Position numbers and translations under genes: made by a program | Notes under the pieces: generated by a model | Told to the model about the DNA's origin: nothing | Database searches by the model: none | The model's input: only the letters and a program-made list of their open reading frames with translations | Shown here: piece after piece, positions 52,779 through 62,243 of the stretch | Layout: the number at the start of each line of letters is the position of its first letter | Position numbering within the stretch: position 1 is the stretch's first letter | Assembly (NCBI GenBank): GCA_937995335.1 | Contig: CALKIH010000060.1 | Coordinates: 115,910-179,909 of the forward strand | Source: UBA2357 sp002344625 | GTDB taxonomy: Bacteria; Pseudomonadota; Gammaproteobacteria; Burkholderiales; Rhodocyclaceae | DNA length: 64,000 nucleotides | Direction: 5' to 3'

Positions 52779-53579
52779 TCAGGGCAGTCCGGCGATCATC
52801 GCTGCAAGGTACTCGACCGGGATCGCATAACTGATGCCCGACGGGTCACTTAGAACCCTTTCCTTGGTTGATTTGACAAACACCATGTTCACGATACCGA
52901 TCACTTGACCAGTGACCGGGTCGTACAATGGGCTGCCGCTGTTGCCCGGGTAGGCAGTCGCATCGAGTTGATATACCCGAAAAGGATCGTTCGCAAGGCG
53001 CCGAATCAGCGCCGGATCGAGTTCGCGAGCACGGCTCTGCGGGATTCCGATAGGCGTTATTGCCGAAATGATGCCGCGGTGGGTCACAGGGAAGAAACCG
53101 AGGGCGTTTCCGATCGGGAAGCCGGTAAAGGCAACCTCCTGCCCTTCATTCACTTGCCCCCGCTCGGCCAGACTCAATACCGGAATCGAGTTTCCTTCTA
53201 TCGCAAGAACGGCGAGATCCCGGCCCTTGTCGAGTCCGACCTGCTTGGCCGGTCGGACTTCGACTGAGCCGGAGTTGCCTGAGATCGTTGCAATTGCGAG
53301 GGTTTCGAATTTGTCGGTCGCGATCTTTTCGGGCAGTACATGAGCGTTGGTCGCGATCAAGCGCCCATTGCCAACCGCAAAACCGGTTCCATGAAAGGCA
53401 AAGGACGGATTGCGGGTGCGCTGGAAAGTGCCCACCGCAACGATGGATGGCTTGATTCGGACCACTGTCGCAGGCAGGTCGGCGATTGCAGCCGCAGGAA
53501 CCCCCAGGGCAAGCACCCCGGCTAACATCACGCCCAACATCCGCCTGCGGGCGCGAATCTGGCACTCACAGCCACTCAT
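52779..53579 (-). CDS. exported trypsin-like serine protease
   Basis: A 266-residue secreted or periplasmic protease. A signal peptide covers about 1-33. The catalytic triad is His80 (ATNAHV), Asp121 (RDLAVL) and Ser214 (YPGNSGSPL), the layout of the DegP/HtrA-like trypsin fold, but no PDZ domain follows, so the protein is about half the length of DegP. The start overlaps the lytic transglycosylase stop by 4 bases, so the two are coupled. Confidence 0.9.
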   Translation of the reverse strand: MSGCECQIRARRRMLGVMLAGVLALGVPAAAIADLPATVVRIKPSIVAVGTFQRTRNPSFAFHGTGFAVGNGRLIATNAHVLPEKIATDKFETLAIATISGNSGSVEVRPAKQVGLDKGRDLAVLAIEGNSIPVLSLAERGQVNEGQEVAFTGFPIGNALGFFPVTHRGIISAITPIGIPQSRARELDPALIRRLANDPFRVYQLDATAYPGNSGSPLYDPVTGQVIGIVNMVFVKSTKERVLSDPSGISYAIPVEYLAAMIAGLP

Positions 53580-54514
53580 TCGTCGGCTTTCTGCTGCGCC
53601 GCGAGCCTCATTGCGACGAATACCGGGCTGGGTTCAACTAGTTTGCTGTCGAACGGATGATGGCGCCTTTGGACCTGGCGCATGACTCTTTCAACGTAGG
53701 CCTGCGTCTCCTTGTACGGCGGGATGCCACGATAGCGATCGACAGCACCTTCGCCGGCGTTGTACGCCGCCGCCGCAAGCACCAGATCACCCTCGAAGTA
53801 GGCAAGCAGCCAGCGCAGATAGGCCAAGCCACCCTTGATGTTCTCGCGCGGATCAAATGCATTGCTCACATTGAAGCGGGCCGCCGTATCGGGTATCAGC
53901 TGCATGACCCCCATTGCATTCTTCGGCGAAACCGCGCCTGGGTTGAGCGCGGATTCGGTGACTGCGATCGCCAATGCGAACCCCGGGCTGATCTGGTAGT
54001 GACCGGCCAGCTCGACGACCATCTGCGCGATTTCGCGCCTGTCCTTGGAGAGCCCTCGCATCCGGTGTTCGAGATTCCACTCGCTGTCGGCAAGCGACGG
54101 CGGTGGCGTATCCAGGCACGGTGGTTTTTGTGCAAGTTCCACTCCGGTAAAGCGCAACATGTTGCGCGCCTGCTCGTCACCACGCTCGGCCGCCATCGTG
54201 AACAAAGCGCTCGCAAATGCGTCACTGCGGTCGATACCACGCCCGTTGGCATACATCCAGCCCAGGGCATACATTGCACCGCCATCACCCAGCCGCGCGG
54301 CTTCGCAATAGAGCGCCGCTGCTTGCCCGGGATCACGCGCAACCCCCTCACCATGCTCATGCGCAAGCGCACGCTCGGCGAGTTGCCGTGCATATTCCTC
54401 GACCGACTCGGCGGGCCTCGCCGCGGCCCCCTGCTCTGCGGCATGCAGCGTGGCGGAGAGCAGCAACGCGGCACCGGCGTAGCCCAGCTTTCGAGAGAAC
54501 TTTAAGCGCTTCAC
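53576..54514 (-). CDS. lytic transglycosylase with Sel1-like repeats
   Basis: A 312-residue exported peptidoglycan-cleaving enzyme. From the GTG at 54514 the signal peptide is about 1-27. Sel1-like repeats follow at about 38-115 (ALYCEAARLGDGGAMYALGWMYANGRGI), then the SLT domain with catalytic Glu187 in AVTESALNPGAVSPKNAMGVMQLIP and the AAAAYNAGEGAVDRYRG block. A GTG at 54544 could add ten residues but would place polar sequence before the signal. It is upstream of the protease in the same minus-strand block. Confidence 0.88.
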   Translation of the reverse strand: MKRLKFSRKLGYAGAALLLSATLHAAEQGAAARPAESVEEYARQLAERALAHEHGEGVARDPGQAAALYCEAARLGDGGAMYALGWMYANGRGIDRSDAFASALFTMAAERGDEQARNMLRFTGVELAQKPPCLDTPPPSLADSEWNLEHRMRGLSKDRREIAQMVVELAGHYQISPGFALAIAVTESALNPGAVSPKNAMGVMQLIPDTAARFNVSNAFDPRENIKGGLAYLRWLLAYFEGDLVLAAAAYNAGEGAVDRYRGIPPYKETQAYVERVMRQVQRRHHPFDSKLVEPSPVFVAMRLAAQQKADE

Positions 54515-54572
54515 CTCAGTACCCTGGTTTTTCGAACATGACACCGTTCATCATAGTCTGAGCGAACCAGCC

Positions 54573-55853
54573 TCACAGCCGCCATACTTTTGCACCAGCC
54601 TTCGCTAGCGCTGCCTGGTCGAAGCACGACTTGACGTCGACAAACACCCCCGAATCAGACAACTTCTCGAGCAACTTCTCGGTGGACAGTCCGAGGTAAT
54701 GCTGATGTGAAACGGCCGCCACGATTGCAGGCGATTTCGGCAGTGCCTCCCATGCGAGCAGCTTTACACCATACTCGTGCTCGGCCTCCGCCGGCTCGGC
54801 AACCGGATCATGCACGTGCACCTTGCAGCCGAAGCTTTCGAGCTCATGAATCACATCGATCACCTTACTGTTGCGCAAGTCCGGGCAATTCTCCTTGAAA
54901 GTCAGACCCAGTACGATCACATCGCACCCTTTGATCGAATGCCCCGCCTGGATCAATTCCTTCACCGTTTGCTCGGCAATGAACTTGCCCATGCCATCGT
55001 TGATGCGCCGGCCCGCCAGGATCACCTCGGGGTGATAGCCAAGCATTTCTGCCTTGTGGGTGAGGTAATACGGATCCACGCCAATGCAATGACCGCCCAC
55101 CAGGCCCGGCCTGAACGGCAGAAAATTCCACTTGGTGCCCGCAGCCTTGAGGACTTCCACCGTATCGATACCGATACGGTGGAAGATCAGCGACAACTCG
55201 TTCATCAACGCAATGTTGAGATCACGTTGCGTGTTCTCGATCACCTTGGCCGCCTCTGCGACCTTGATCGAGCTTGCCGGATACACGCCGGCGACGATCA
55301 CCGAGCCGTAAATCTCCTGGACTTTCGCCAAGGTTTCGGATGTATCGCCCGAAACCACCTTGACGATCTTGGTAACCGTACGCTCCTTGTCGCCCGGATT
55401 GATCCGCTCGGGGGAATAGCCGACGAAGAAATCTTCCTTCCACTTCAGGCCGGATTCACGCTCGAGAATCGGAATGCAGACTTCCTCGGTCGCGCCGGGA
55501 TAAACGGTCGACTCATACACCACGATTGCGCCCCGTTTCAAGTTGCGCCCAACCGTCTGCGACGATTTTACCAACGGTGTGAAATCGGGCTGGTGAGCTT
55601 CCCCGACGGGTGTAGGTACGGCCACGACGATGAAGTCGGCCTCAACCAGAACCGACGGATCGGTATGGCAGGTGAGTTGCGTGGCCGCACGCAAGTCCTC
55701 GCTCGAAACCTCGCCCGTCGGATCCACAAAATTCTTGTAGGCCGCAACTTTCTCGGCCGAAAGATCAAAGCCCAGCGTCCGGTACTTCTTGCCAAACTCG
55801 ACCGCAAGCGGCAATCCAACATAGCCGAGCCCTATGACTGCAATCGTCGTCAT
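54573..55853 (-). CDS. UDP-sugar 6-dehydrogenase (TviB/WbpA type)
   Basis: A 426-residue NAD-dependent UDP-glucose/GDP-mannose dehydrogenase family member. The Rossmann motif GLGYVGLPLAVEFGK opens the protein, KVIENTQRDLNIALMNE carries the active-site region, and the catalytic Cys256 lies in GGHCIGVDPYYLTHKA. That form is typical of UDP-N-acetylglucosamine or UDP-GalNAc dehydrogenases such as TviB and WbpA, giving uronic acids for surface polysaccharide. ATG 55853 begins the conserved N-terminus. It follows prsT by 62 bases. Confidence 0.88.
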   Translation of the reverse strand: MTTIAVIGLGYVGLPLAVEFGKKYRTLGFDLSAEKVAAYKNFVDPTGEVSSEDLRAATQLTCHTDPSVLVEADFIVVAVPTPVGEAHQPDFTPLVKSSQTVGRNLKRGAIVVYESTVYPGATEEVCIPILERESGLKWKEDFFVGYSPERINPGDKERTVTKIVKVVSGDTSETLAKVQEIYGSVIVAGVYPASSIKVAEAAKVIENTQRDLNIALMNELSLIFHRIGIDTVEVLKAAGTKWNFLPFRPGLVGGHCIGVDPYYLTHKAEMLGYHPEVILAGRRINDGMGKFIAEQTVKELIQAGHSIKGCDVIVLGLTFKENCPDLRNSKVIDVIHELESFGCKVHVHDPVAEPAEAEHEYGVKLLAWEALPKSPAIVAAVSHQHYLGLSTEKLLEKLSDSGVFVDVKSCFDQAALAKAGAKVWRL

Positions 55854-55915
55854 CTGATTAATCCTTGCCAATTCAAAATTCGGGTTGCAATCCCAGAACA
55901 ACCCCGTTCAAAAAA

Positions 55916-58708
55916 TCACAAACCCTGCCGCAGACGCATCGCCTCGATGTGCAAGGGGCTATCGGCGGGAGCTTCGGCGAGTAGCTCGTCAAGTTTACTG
56001 CGCGCCTGGTCCTTCTTGCCCAACTGAATGTAGGCATTGACCAGGTTGACCTTCAAGGCGCCACTGCGCGGCGCCAACTCAACCGCTCGCTCGAGCATTG
56101 CCAAACCCCGGTCGTGTTCCCCCTTCTTCATCAGCAGCACGCCCAGCGTATCGAGAACTGCCGCATTGTCCGGCGCAAGGCTCAAGCCACGCTCGGCCAG
56201 CTCGATGGCATCTGCCCTGCCAAGCTGCCCGGCAACCCAGGCAAGATTGTTCAGCGTCAGCGCGTTGTCTGGATTGACCGTGAGGATCTCGCGATAATCC
56301 TTCTCCGCATCTTCAAGGCGCTGCTCGGCGATCGCACGCTCGGCACGATACCCTCTCGCAACGACATCCGACGGATTCGCTTCAATCCACTGTGCCAGCT
56401 CCTTGTCAGCCATCGCACCCTTGCCGTCCCGCGACCGGGCCGCATGCAGGCGCCCCGCGAGCTCGCCCGAGGGTGCCTTGCTGAACGCGGTCTCAAAGGC
56501 CTTTGCAGCTTCTGCCCATTTTTCTTGTGCCAGAGACAAATCGCCCTCCATGGCAAAGCCCCGTGCGTCATCGGGTCGCTGCGCCTGAACCTCACGGGCG
56601 ACGACAATAGCTTCATTGAACTTGCGATCTTGGGCGAGCAGTGCGACAAGCTGCTGTTGAGCAGGCAGGAAATCGGGCTGGATCGTCAACGCGCGTCGCA
56701 AAGTCTGGCTCGCCCCCGAGCGATTACCGTCCAGAGTCTGAACGTTGGCGAGAGCGACCAGCGGTTCAGGTGCCCTGGGTTGCAACGCAATCAGACGATT
56801 GAGGGATGCAGCCGCCTGCTGTCGATCCCCCGCTTCGAGCTGAATCTCCGCCAGGATGCCAAGCGCCAGCGAATCATTGGGGTTGGCAGTGACAACTTCC
56901 TGGACGATTGCCAACGCCTTCGGGATTTCGCGCTGACTCACATGGAAACGCGCCATGGCCAGCTTCACGGAGAGCGAAGCCGGGTTGGCCTTCAAGCCAC
57001 GCTCAAGCGTCGCTTGAATGTCGCTGGCGGATGCACCGGTGCGCGCCTGAAGTTCGGCAAGCAACAGATACGCATCGACTTTTGCGGGTTGCACTTCGAT
57101 CAAACGCTCGAAACGCTTCTTGGCACTATCGGCCTTATCCTCAGCGATATCTATCCGGGCAAGGTTAACTGCAGCGGAGAGGAAGCCTGGATCCAGCTCA
57201 AGCGCCCTTTCGAACGCCAGCCGGGCACCCGGGAGATCCTTCTTGGCCAGCAAAATGCCGCCTTTCACGTTATGGGTTTGTGGATTTCCCGGCTGCTTGA
57301 GCTCGAGCTGCTGCTGGGCCTTGAGCGCATCGTCAACCTCGCCCCGCCGCAAATGTGCCAACACCATCGCAAGCTCGGGCTGGCCTTCGCTGCCTTCCAG
57401 CTCAGCCGCCGACTCCAAGTCCGAAAACGCCCGCTCGGTGTCACCGGTGGCCATCCGGGCAACCGCGAGTCGGGTGCGAGCCCCGACGTCATCCGGGTTG
57501 GCATCGACAGCACGCGCGAAGAAATCGGATGCCGCATCGAAGTCGCCAGTCGCGAGGTGTATCTGCGCTGCCAGCGTCATCGTCGCCGCATCCGCACCAC
57601 CCCCGGTCAGGGGCTTCACCAACTCGCGCGCGCGGGTTGCGTCGCCGGTCGATAGCAACGAGGCAGCAAGAAGACGCCTAGCCAGCGCCTGGCCCGGGTC
57701 CCGTGCCAGCACCGATTCGAGGTAACGCTGCGCCATCACATGCTGGTCAAGCTTCAGGTAGATACTGCCAGCCAGCAATTGAGAAGGCAGATGTTCGGGT
57801 TGCGTCCGCAGTACGGCATCGATCGACTCGCGCGCGGCAGTCACGCGGTCCCGGCGAAAATCAACGAACGCGCTCAGATACTGGGTCAAGGGACTCTTCG
57901 GGGCAACCGCTTTCATCGCAGTCAGGCGCTTCTCCGCGCTGTCGATATCGTCGCCGCGCAACAGGAGTGATATCAACGCAAAATGATAGTTTGCGTTTCT
58001 TGGTTGTGCCTCAACCGCTGCCTCGAGCGCCGCCCGCGCATCGGCGCTTTTTCCCGCGTTCAGCAAGATTTCTGCGCGCAGCGCATGCGCTTCGGCGGCC
58101 CTCGGATTCGCTGCGATGATCTTGTCCGCTTCGGCCAGCGCTCCGTCGAGTTCGCCACCGTACGCCATCGTGTAGGCGAGCCCCAGGCGAGCGTTTGCGT
58201 TCTCCGGGTTCGAAACCAAAGCCGCCTCGTACAGGGCGCGGGCCTTGTCGCGTTCGGATTTCACCATGTGCGCGTCACCCACTGCCTTGAGCACCTCAGC
58301 CTGAGCAGCCGGATCATCCAGCCTGATCGCGCTAAAATCGGCGATGACCTTGTCCGCCGAGCCGCTCAGCACCAAGGCGCGCGCGAGGTAAGGCGCTATC
58401 TGCCCGCCAGGATAGCCAAGTTCCTGTGCTCGCTGCAGGTCCCGCACCGCTGCAGCCACGTCACCGCGGCTCAGGCTGATGGTTCCGAGGAGGAAACGCG
58501 CCTCGGCTATGTTGCCGTCTTTCTGCAGGGCATTCTTGAGCTGAATGCTCGCTGCGCTCTCATCATTCTTCGCGAGATAGGAACGTGCGGATGCGAGCAT
58601 GTCTTCGGGGCTCTCCGAGCAACCTCCGAGCAATCCCGCACAAAGCACCAACGCAAACACGCTGCGCCCGGCGCCGCGCCCCCGCGCACCTCGTTCATCT
58701 CTTCGCAT
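55916..58708 (-). CDS. prsT: PEP-CTERM system TPR lipoprotein PrsT
   Basis: A 930-residue lipoprotein made almost wholly of tetratricopeptide repeats. A lipobox L-L-G-G-C places the lipidated Cys at residue 30, and repeats fill about 34-925. Length and the SPEDMLASARSYLAKNDESAASIQLKNALQ start are those of PrsT, found only with PEP-CTERM/exosortase systems. TPR proteins of this kind often scaffold exopolysaccharide export. The start follows prsR by one base, so the two are coupled. Confidence 0.92.
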   Translation of the reverse strand: MRRDERGARGRGAGRSVFALVLCAGLLGGCSESPEDMLASARSYLAKNDESAASIQLKNALQKDGNIAEARFLLGTISLSRGDVAAAVRDLQRAQELGYPGGQIAPYLARALVLSGSADKVIADFSAIRLDDPAAQAEVLKAVGDAHMVKSERDKARALYEAALVSNPENANARLGLAYTMAYGGELDGALAEADKIIAANPRAAEAHALRAEILLNAGKSADARAALEAAVEAQPRNANYHFALISLLLRGDDIDSAEKRLTAMKAVAPKSPLTQYLSAFVDFRRDRVTAARESIDAVLRTQPEHLPSQLLAGSIYLKLDQHVMAQRYLESVLARDPGQALARRLLAASLLSTGDATRARELVKPLTGGGADAATMTLAAQIHLATGDFDAASDFFARAVDANPDDVGARTRLAVARMATGDTERAFSDLESAAELEGSEGQPELAMVLAHLRRGEVDDALKAQQQLELKQPGNPQTHNVKGGILLAKKDLPGARLAFERALELDPGFLSAAVNLARIDIAEDKADSAKKRFERLIEVQPAKVDAYLLLAELQARTGASASDIQATLERGLKANPASLSVKLAMARFHVSQREIPKALAIVQEVVTANPNDSLALGILAEIQLEAGDRQQAAASLNRLIALQPRAPEPLVALANVQTLDGNRSGASQTLRRALTIQPDFLPAQQQLVALLAQDRKFNEAIVVAREVQAQRPDDARGFAMEGDLSLAQEKWAEAAKAFETAFSKAPSGELAGRLHAARSRDGKGAMADKELAQWIEANPSDVVARGYRAERAIAEQRLEDAEKDYREILTVNPDNALTLNNLAWVAGQLGRADAIELAERGLSLAPDNAAVLDTLGVLLMKKGEHDRGLAMLERAVELAPRSGALKVNLVNAYIQLGKKDQARSKLDELLAEAPADSPLHIEAMRLRQGL

Positions 58709-58709
58709 T

Positions 58710-60068
58710 TCAGCTGTCCTTCTTCAATCCAAAGCGGTTCATCATGTCGTAGAGCGACGGGCGACTGACCCCGAGAATCTCGGACGCCCGCGCTATATTG
58801 TTGTTTGTTCTGCCAAGCACACGAATCACGGCCCTGCGCTCGGCATCTTCACGAACCATGCGCAGGTTGAGATGCTCCAGGCTTGTGCCGACATCGTCGA
58901 GGCCGAGGTCTTCGGCCGAAATCGTGTTCGAATCGGCCATGATCACGGCGCGCTTGAGACAGTTCTCCAGTTCGCGGATGTTCCCGGGCCAGACATGCGC
59001 CTCGAGTGCGGACAGCGCGCTCTCGCTCAGATGCAGCGCTGCGCGGCCATTCTCCTTGGCGAAACGGTGCACGAAAGCATGGGCCAGCAAAACCGAATCT
59101 CCATCTCGCTCGCGGAGCGGCGGGATGTCGATCACGATCTCGGCCAGCCGGTAAAATAGGTCTTCCCTGAACAGACCGGCCTTGATCTGCTCTCGAAGGT
59201 CTCGATGGGTGGCGCATACGATTCGCACATCAACCGGGATCTCGTCGCGCCCGCCAATGCGCTCGATGACGCGTTCCTGCAGGAAGCGCAAGAGCTTCGC
59301 CTGCAGCGGCAGGGGCAAATCGCCGATCTCGTCCAGAAACAACGTGCCTTTATTAGCCGTTTCGATCTTGCCCAGGGTCTGCTTTACCGCACCGGTAAAA
59401 GCGCCCTTCTCATATCCAAACAACTCGCTTTCGAGCAGCGTATCGGGAATGGCCGCACAGTTTATTGCGATAAAACGTTCCTTCGCCCGGGACGATCGCG
59501 CATGCAAGGCTCTCGCAAGCACTTCTTTCCCAGTACCACTCTCACCGAAAAGTGCGACCGTCGCGTTCGCTCCCGCGACTTTTTCAACCGTCCTGCACAC
59601 CTTCAACATCCCGACGTCGCGTGTAATGATGCCAGCCAGCGAAGCTTCACTTTCCAGTCGCAGTTGCCGATTCTCGAGTTGCAGATCGTGTAGCCTGAAA
59701 GCACGATCGATGGTGAGCAGAAGCAGTTCGGGTTCAAACGGTTTGCCGAAAAAATCGTATGCTCCGAGAGACACCGCGCGCACCGCATTCTCACGGTCAT
59801 GCTGCCCGGTCAGGACGATGACTTTGGTATCGGGCGCAAGCGAGAGGATTTCGGACAGAAGCCTGAACCCTTCGGTTACATCGTCAGGTGCAGGCGGCAA
59901 GCCGAGATCCATCGTAACGACTGCCGGCTCGAAACGACGAATCTGCGTAATCGCACTCTCGCGGTCATTTGCCACGATTGTTTCGTAGTCGTCAAAGGCC
60001 CAGCGCATCTGCTTCTGCAATGCTAGGTCGTCTTCCACAATCATCAGCGTACGACGTTTCTCGTTCAT
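58710..60068 (-). CDS. prsR: PEP-CTERM-box sigma-54 response regulator PrsR
   Basis: A 452-residue NtrC-type activator. The receiver domain has phosphoacceptor D54. The AAA+ domain has Walker A GESGTGKE (175-182) and the sigma-54 contact loop GAFTGA (222-227), so it can open sigma-54 promoters. The Fis-type helix-turn-helix is at the C-terminus (IARASEILGVSRPSLYDMM). It overlaps prsK by 4 bases. The family is specific to PEP-CTERM systems. Likely targets are genes with sigma-54 promoters, such as the PEP-CTERM gene at 14.7-15.5 kb. Confidence 0.94.
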   Translation of the reverse strand: MNEKRRTLMIVEDDLALQKQMRWAFDDYETIVANDRESAITQIRRFEPAVVTMDLGLPPAPDDVTEGFRLLSEILSLAPDTKVIVLTGQHDRENAVRAVSLGAYDFFGKPFEPELLLLTIDRAFRLHDLQLENRQLRLESEASLAGIITRDVGMLKVCRTVEKVAGANATVALFGESGTGKEVLARALHARSSRAKERFIAINCAAIPDTLLESELFGYEKGAFTGAVKQTLGKIETANKGTLFLDEIGDLPLPLQAKLLRFLQERVIERIGGRDEIPVDVRIVCATHRDLREQIKAGLFREDLFYRLAEIVIDIPPLRERDGDSVLLAHAFVHRFAKENGRAALHLSESALSALEAHVWPGNIRELENCLKRAVIMADSNTISAEDLGLDDVGTSLEHLNLRMVREDAERRAVIRVLGRTNNNIARASEILGVSRPSLYDMMNRFGLKKDS

Positions 60069-62149
60069 TGTATTTCTTTGATATCAAGCGCTTGCTCTTC
60101 GCAGCCAGCCTCACCGACCAAGGGCAGGAGAATGCTTGCCCGGGTTCCACGGCCCACTTCGCTTTCGTAGCGGATCGAGCCACCAAGTTCCTTCAAGTAT
60201 TGCTGCGTCTCGAAAACCCCAATCCCCATGCCATTGATCTTATCGGTTTGAAACGGCTTGAAGAGCCGGTCGCGCATGAACGTCTCCGACATGCCTTTGC
60301 CCGAATCTTCAACGACTACCGCCCCCGACTCGTCTGCCAATCGTTCGACACGGACCTCCACCTTACCATCCCCGTTACAGGCATCTAAGGCATTTTGCAC
60401 GACATGACCGATGATTCTCTCGAGGCGTTCTGAGTGTGCATTCACCAACAATGGCGTTCCGGGCGGCTGCACGACATCGACCCGCGGCAGTTGATGCCTC
60501 TTGCCCATGGCTATCCGTTCGATCATGCCAATCAGATCCACCGGCTTGCGCGGATCGGCCGACGTCTTCTCCTGCAACTGCTTCATGAGTGTGCGCATCC
60601 GCGCCTCGACATGGACCACAGTCTCGATCATGTCATCCTGGAACGCCGGGTTGTTACGATGACGCTCGGCATTCTTCAACATCAAGGATAGCTGGGCGAC
60701 CAGATTCTTGAGGTCATGGACCACGAAGGCCGACATGCGATTGAACGAATCGAACTTTCTCGACTCCAGCAACGCCTCCGCTGCAAGCATTTGCGCGAGA
60801 TAACTTGCCGCCTGGCGCTGGGCCGATTTGAGCAGATCGAGCACCTCCCAGTTGACTTCGAATGCCGTTCGCGGCGTATTCAGCACCACGAATCCAATCA
60901 GATTTCCGGACGACTTGAGCGGTACGACCAACCAGGCATCGGGTAGTGTCGAAAGCCAGTGCGGCAGTTTTAGACCATCATAATGATCGGTAGTACCGCG
61001 AAACTCCTCCAGATTGATGACCCACTCCCGTTCATCCAGGAAGCGACATAGACCACTCTTCGCGTCCTCGACCGCCTCCGACGCCGGATGGTTCAGGCGC
61101 GCATGCATCCGAAACTGGCCTTCGTCGTTTCTCAGCCACAATACCCCCCCCGAACTTTCCACCTGATCGGCTAGAGCCTTGATCACCGATTGCCCAAGAT
61201 CCAGCGTATCCCCGGCAGATGAAAGTGCCTGGGTAAATCGCTGCCATTCAACCCGGTAGTCATAGCGATACGGAAAGAGGTGTTTGTTCAGGAACACCCG
61301 GAGTTTTGCCCGCTGGGTACCAGAAAAAAACAACACGCCAAACAACAACAGGCCGCCAAACAACAAGGTCAGCTGCAAAGCCCGACCCCACGAGCCCCCC
61401 ACATATCTGACGTAATAGCCTGCGGCTGCGATCAACAGAAGATAAAGCCCTGATATTGCCAGCGCGGTCGAGTGGAATATCACTTCGCGCGAAACGGCAA
61501 TCCTCAGGGTCCACGACGGGCTGCGAGCCGCAGAGATTGCGATCAGCGGAATCACTGTGGCAAAAACGATCCCGCGCACTGCCCAGACGTCGGGATCCGC
61601 TCTAACAAACAGGAACCCGTCGGCAAAGAAATACAGCTCGAAAATGTAGCCTGCTGCAAGCGCGAGGCAAAGCGGCTTCAGCCCCCAACGCGACCCGATC
61701 GGCAGCCCTCTATAAAGCTGCTCCACGAGAACCAGCCCATACACCGACATCGCGAGGAAGGAACCCAGGACGATAGAAGCGGGCGAGTGCCCGCTATAAA
61801 CCGGAAGAGCGTCGAAGATCACCGCAAACAGGGCAACCGCTACAACGACCACCCCAAACCACAGAAACGAACGGACTCTTTCTCTGTAGAGCGGTTCGAG
61901 CAAAACGAGCACAAAACCAAACCAGGTCGTACTCCGCAGAATGTCGAGCAATCGCGCAAGATGCTCAATCCACGCGGACGATACCAATGCCTGCAACGCA
62001 CATACTGCAGCCCAAACCGCGCTGGCTGCCGTCGCAAGAATCAACGCTCCACCAGGTCTGCCACCACGCCACCCAAGGCCCAGATACAGCCCGAAAAGCA
62101 CGTAAGCCAAGGACGCTAACAGGTACCCCCAAAATGCGATGTCAAACAA
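60065..62149 (-). CDS. prsK: PEP-CTERM system histidine kinase PrsK
   Basis: A 694-residue membrane sensor kinase. The N-terminal 270 residues hold about eight hydrophobic segments. A GAF-like region (about 300-440) follows, then the phosphoacceptor His in FVVHDLKNLVAQLSLM and the ATP domain with VEDSGKGMSETF and GIGVFETQQYLKELGG. I place the start at TTG 62149, because GGAGGGG lies four bases before it and LFDIAFWGYLLAS then opens the first helix. A TTG at 62170 would add seven residues. It is the first gene of prsK-prsR-prsT. Confidence 0.92.
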   Translation of the reverse strand: MFDIAFWGYLLASLAYVLFGLYLGLGWRGGRPGGALILATAASAVWAAVCALQALVSSAWIEHLARLLDILRSTTWFGFVLVLLEPLYRERVRSFLWFGVVVVAVALFAVIFDALPVYSGHSPASIVLGSFLAMSVYGLVLVEQLYRGLPIGSRWGLKPLCLALAAGYIFELYFFADGFLFVRADPDVWAVRGIVFATVIPLIAISAARSPSWTLRIAVSREVIFHSTALAISGLYLLLIAAAGYYVRYVGGSWGRALQLTLLFGGLLLFGVLFFSGTQRAKLRVFLNKHLFPYRYDYRVEWQRFTQALSSAGDTLDLGQSVIKALADQVESSGGVLWLRNDEGQFRMHARLNHPASEAVEDAKSGLCRFLDEREWVINLEEFRGTTDHYDGLKLPHWLSTLPDAWLVVPLKSSGNLIGFVVLNTPRTAFEVNWEVLDLLKSAQRQAASYLAQMLAAEALLESRKFDSFNRMSAFVVHDLKNLVAQLSLMLKNAERHRNNPAFQDDMIETVVHVEARMRTLMKQLQEKTSADPRKPVDLIGMIERIAMGKRHQLPRVDVVQPPGTPLLVNAHSERLERIIGHVVQNALDACNGDGKVEVRVERLADESGAVVVEDSGKGMSETFMRDRLFKPFQTDKINGMGIGVFETQQYLKELGGSIRYESEVGRGTRASILLPLVGEAGCEEQALDIKEIQ

Positions 62150-62243
62150 GGCACCCCTCCACGTGACCAAGCGGCCCGAGCGCCATTATCGCAGACCCTT
62201 TCACCCAACAATCCGAGTACTAGCCGCACCCGGCACTCATGAT

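Noticed and set aside
62169..62185. A second sigma-54-like element (GG-N10-GC) upstream of prsK on the minus strand
   Set aside because: Its predicted start would fall on the ribosome binding site of prsK, leaving no leader, and its -12 half is a poor match.
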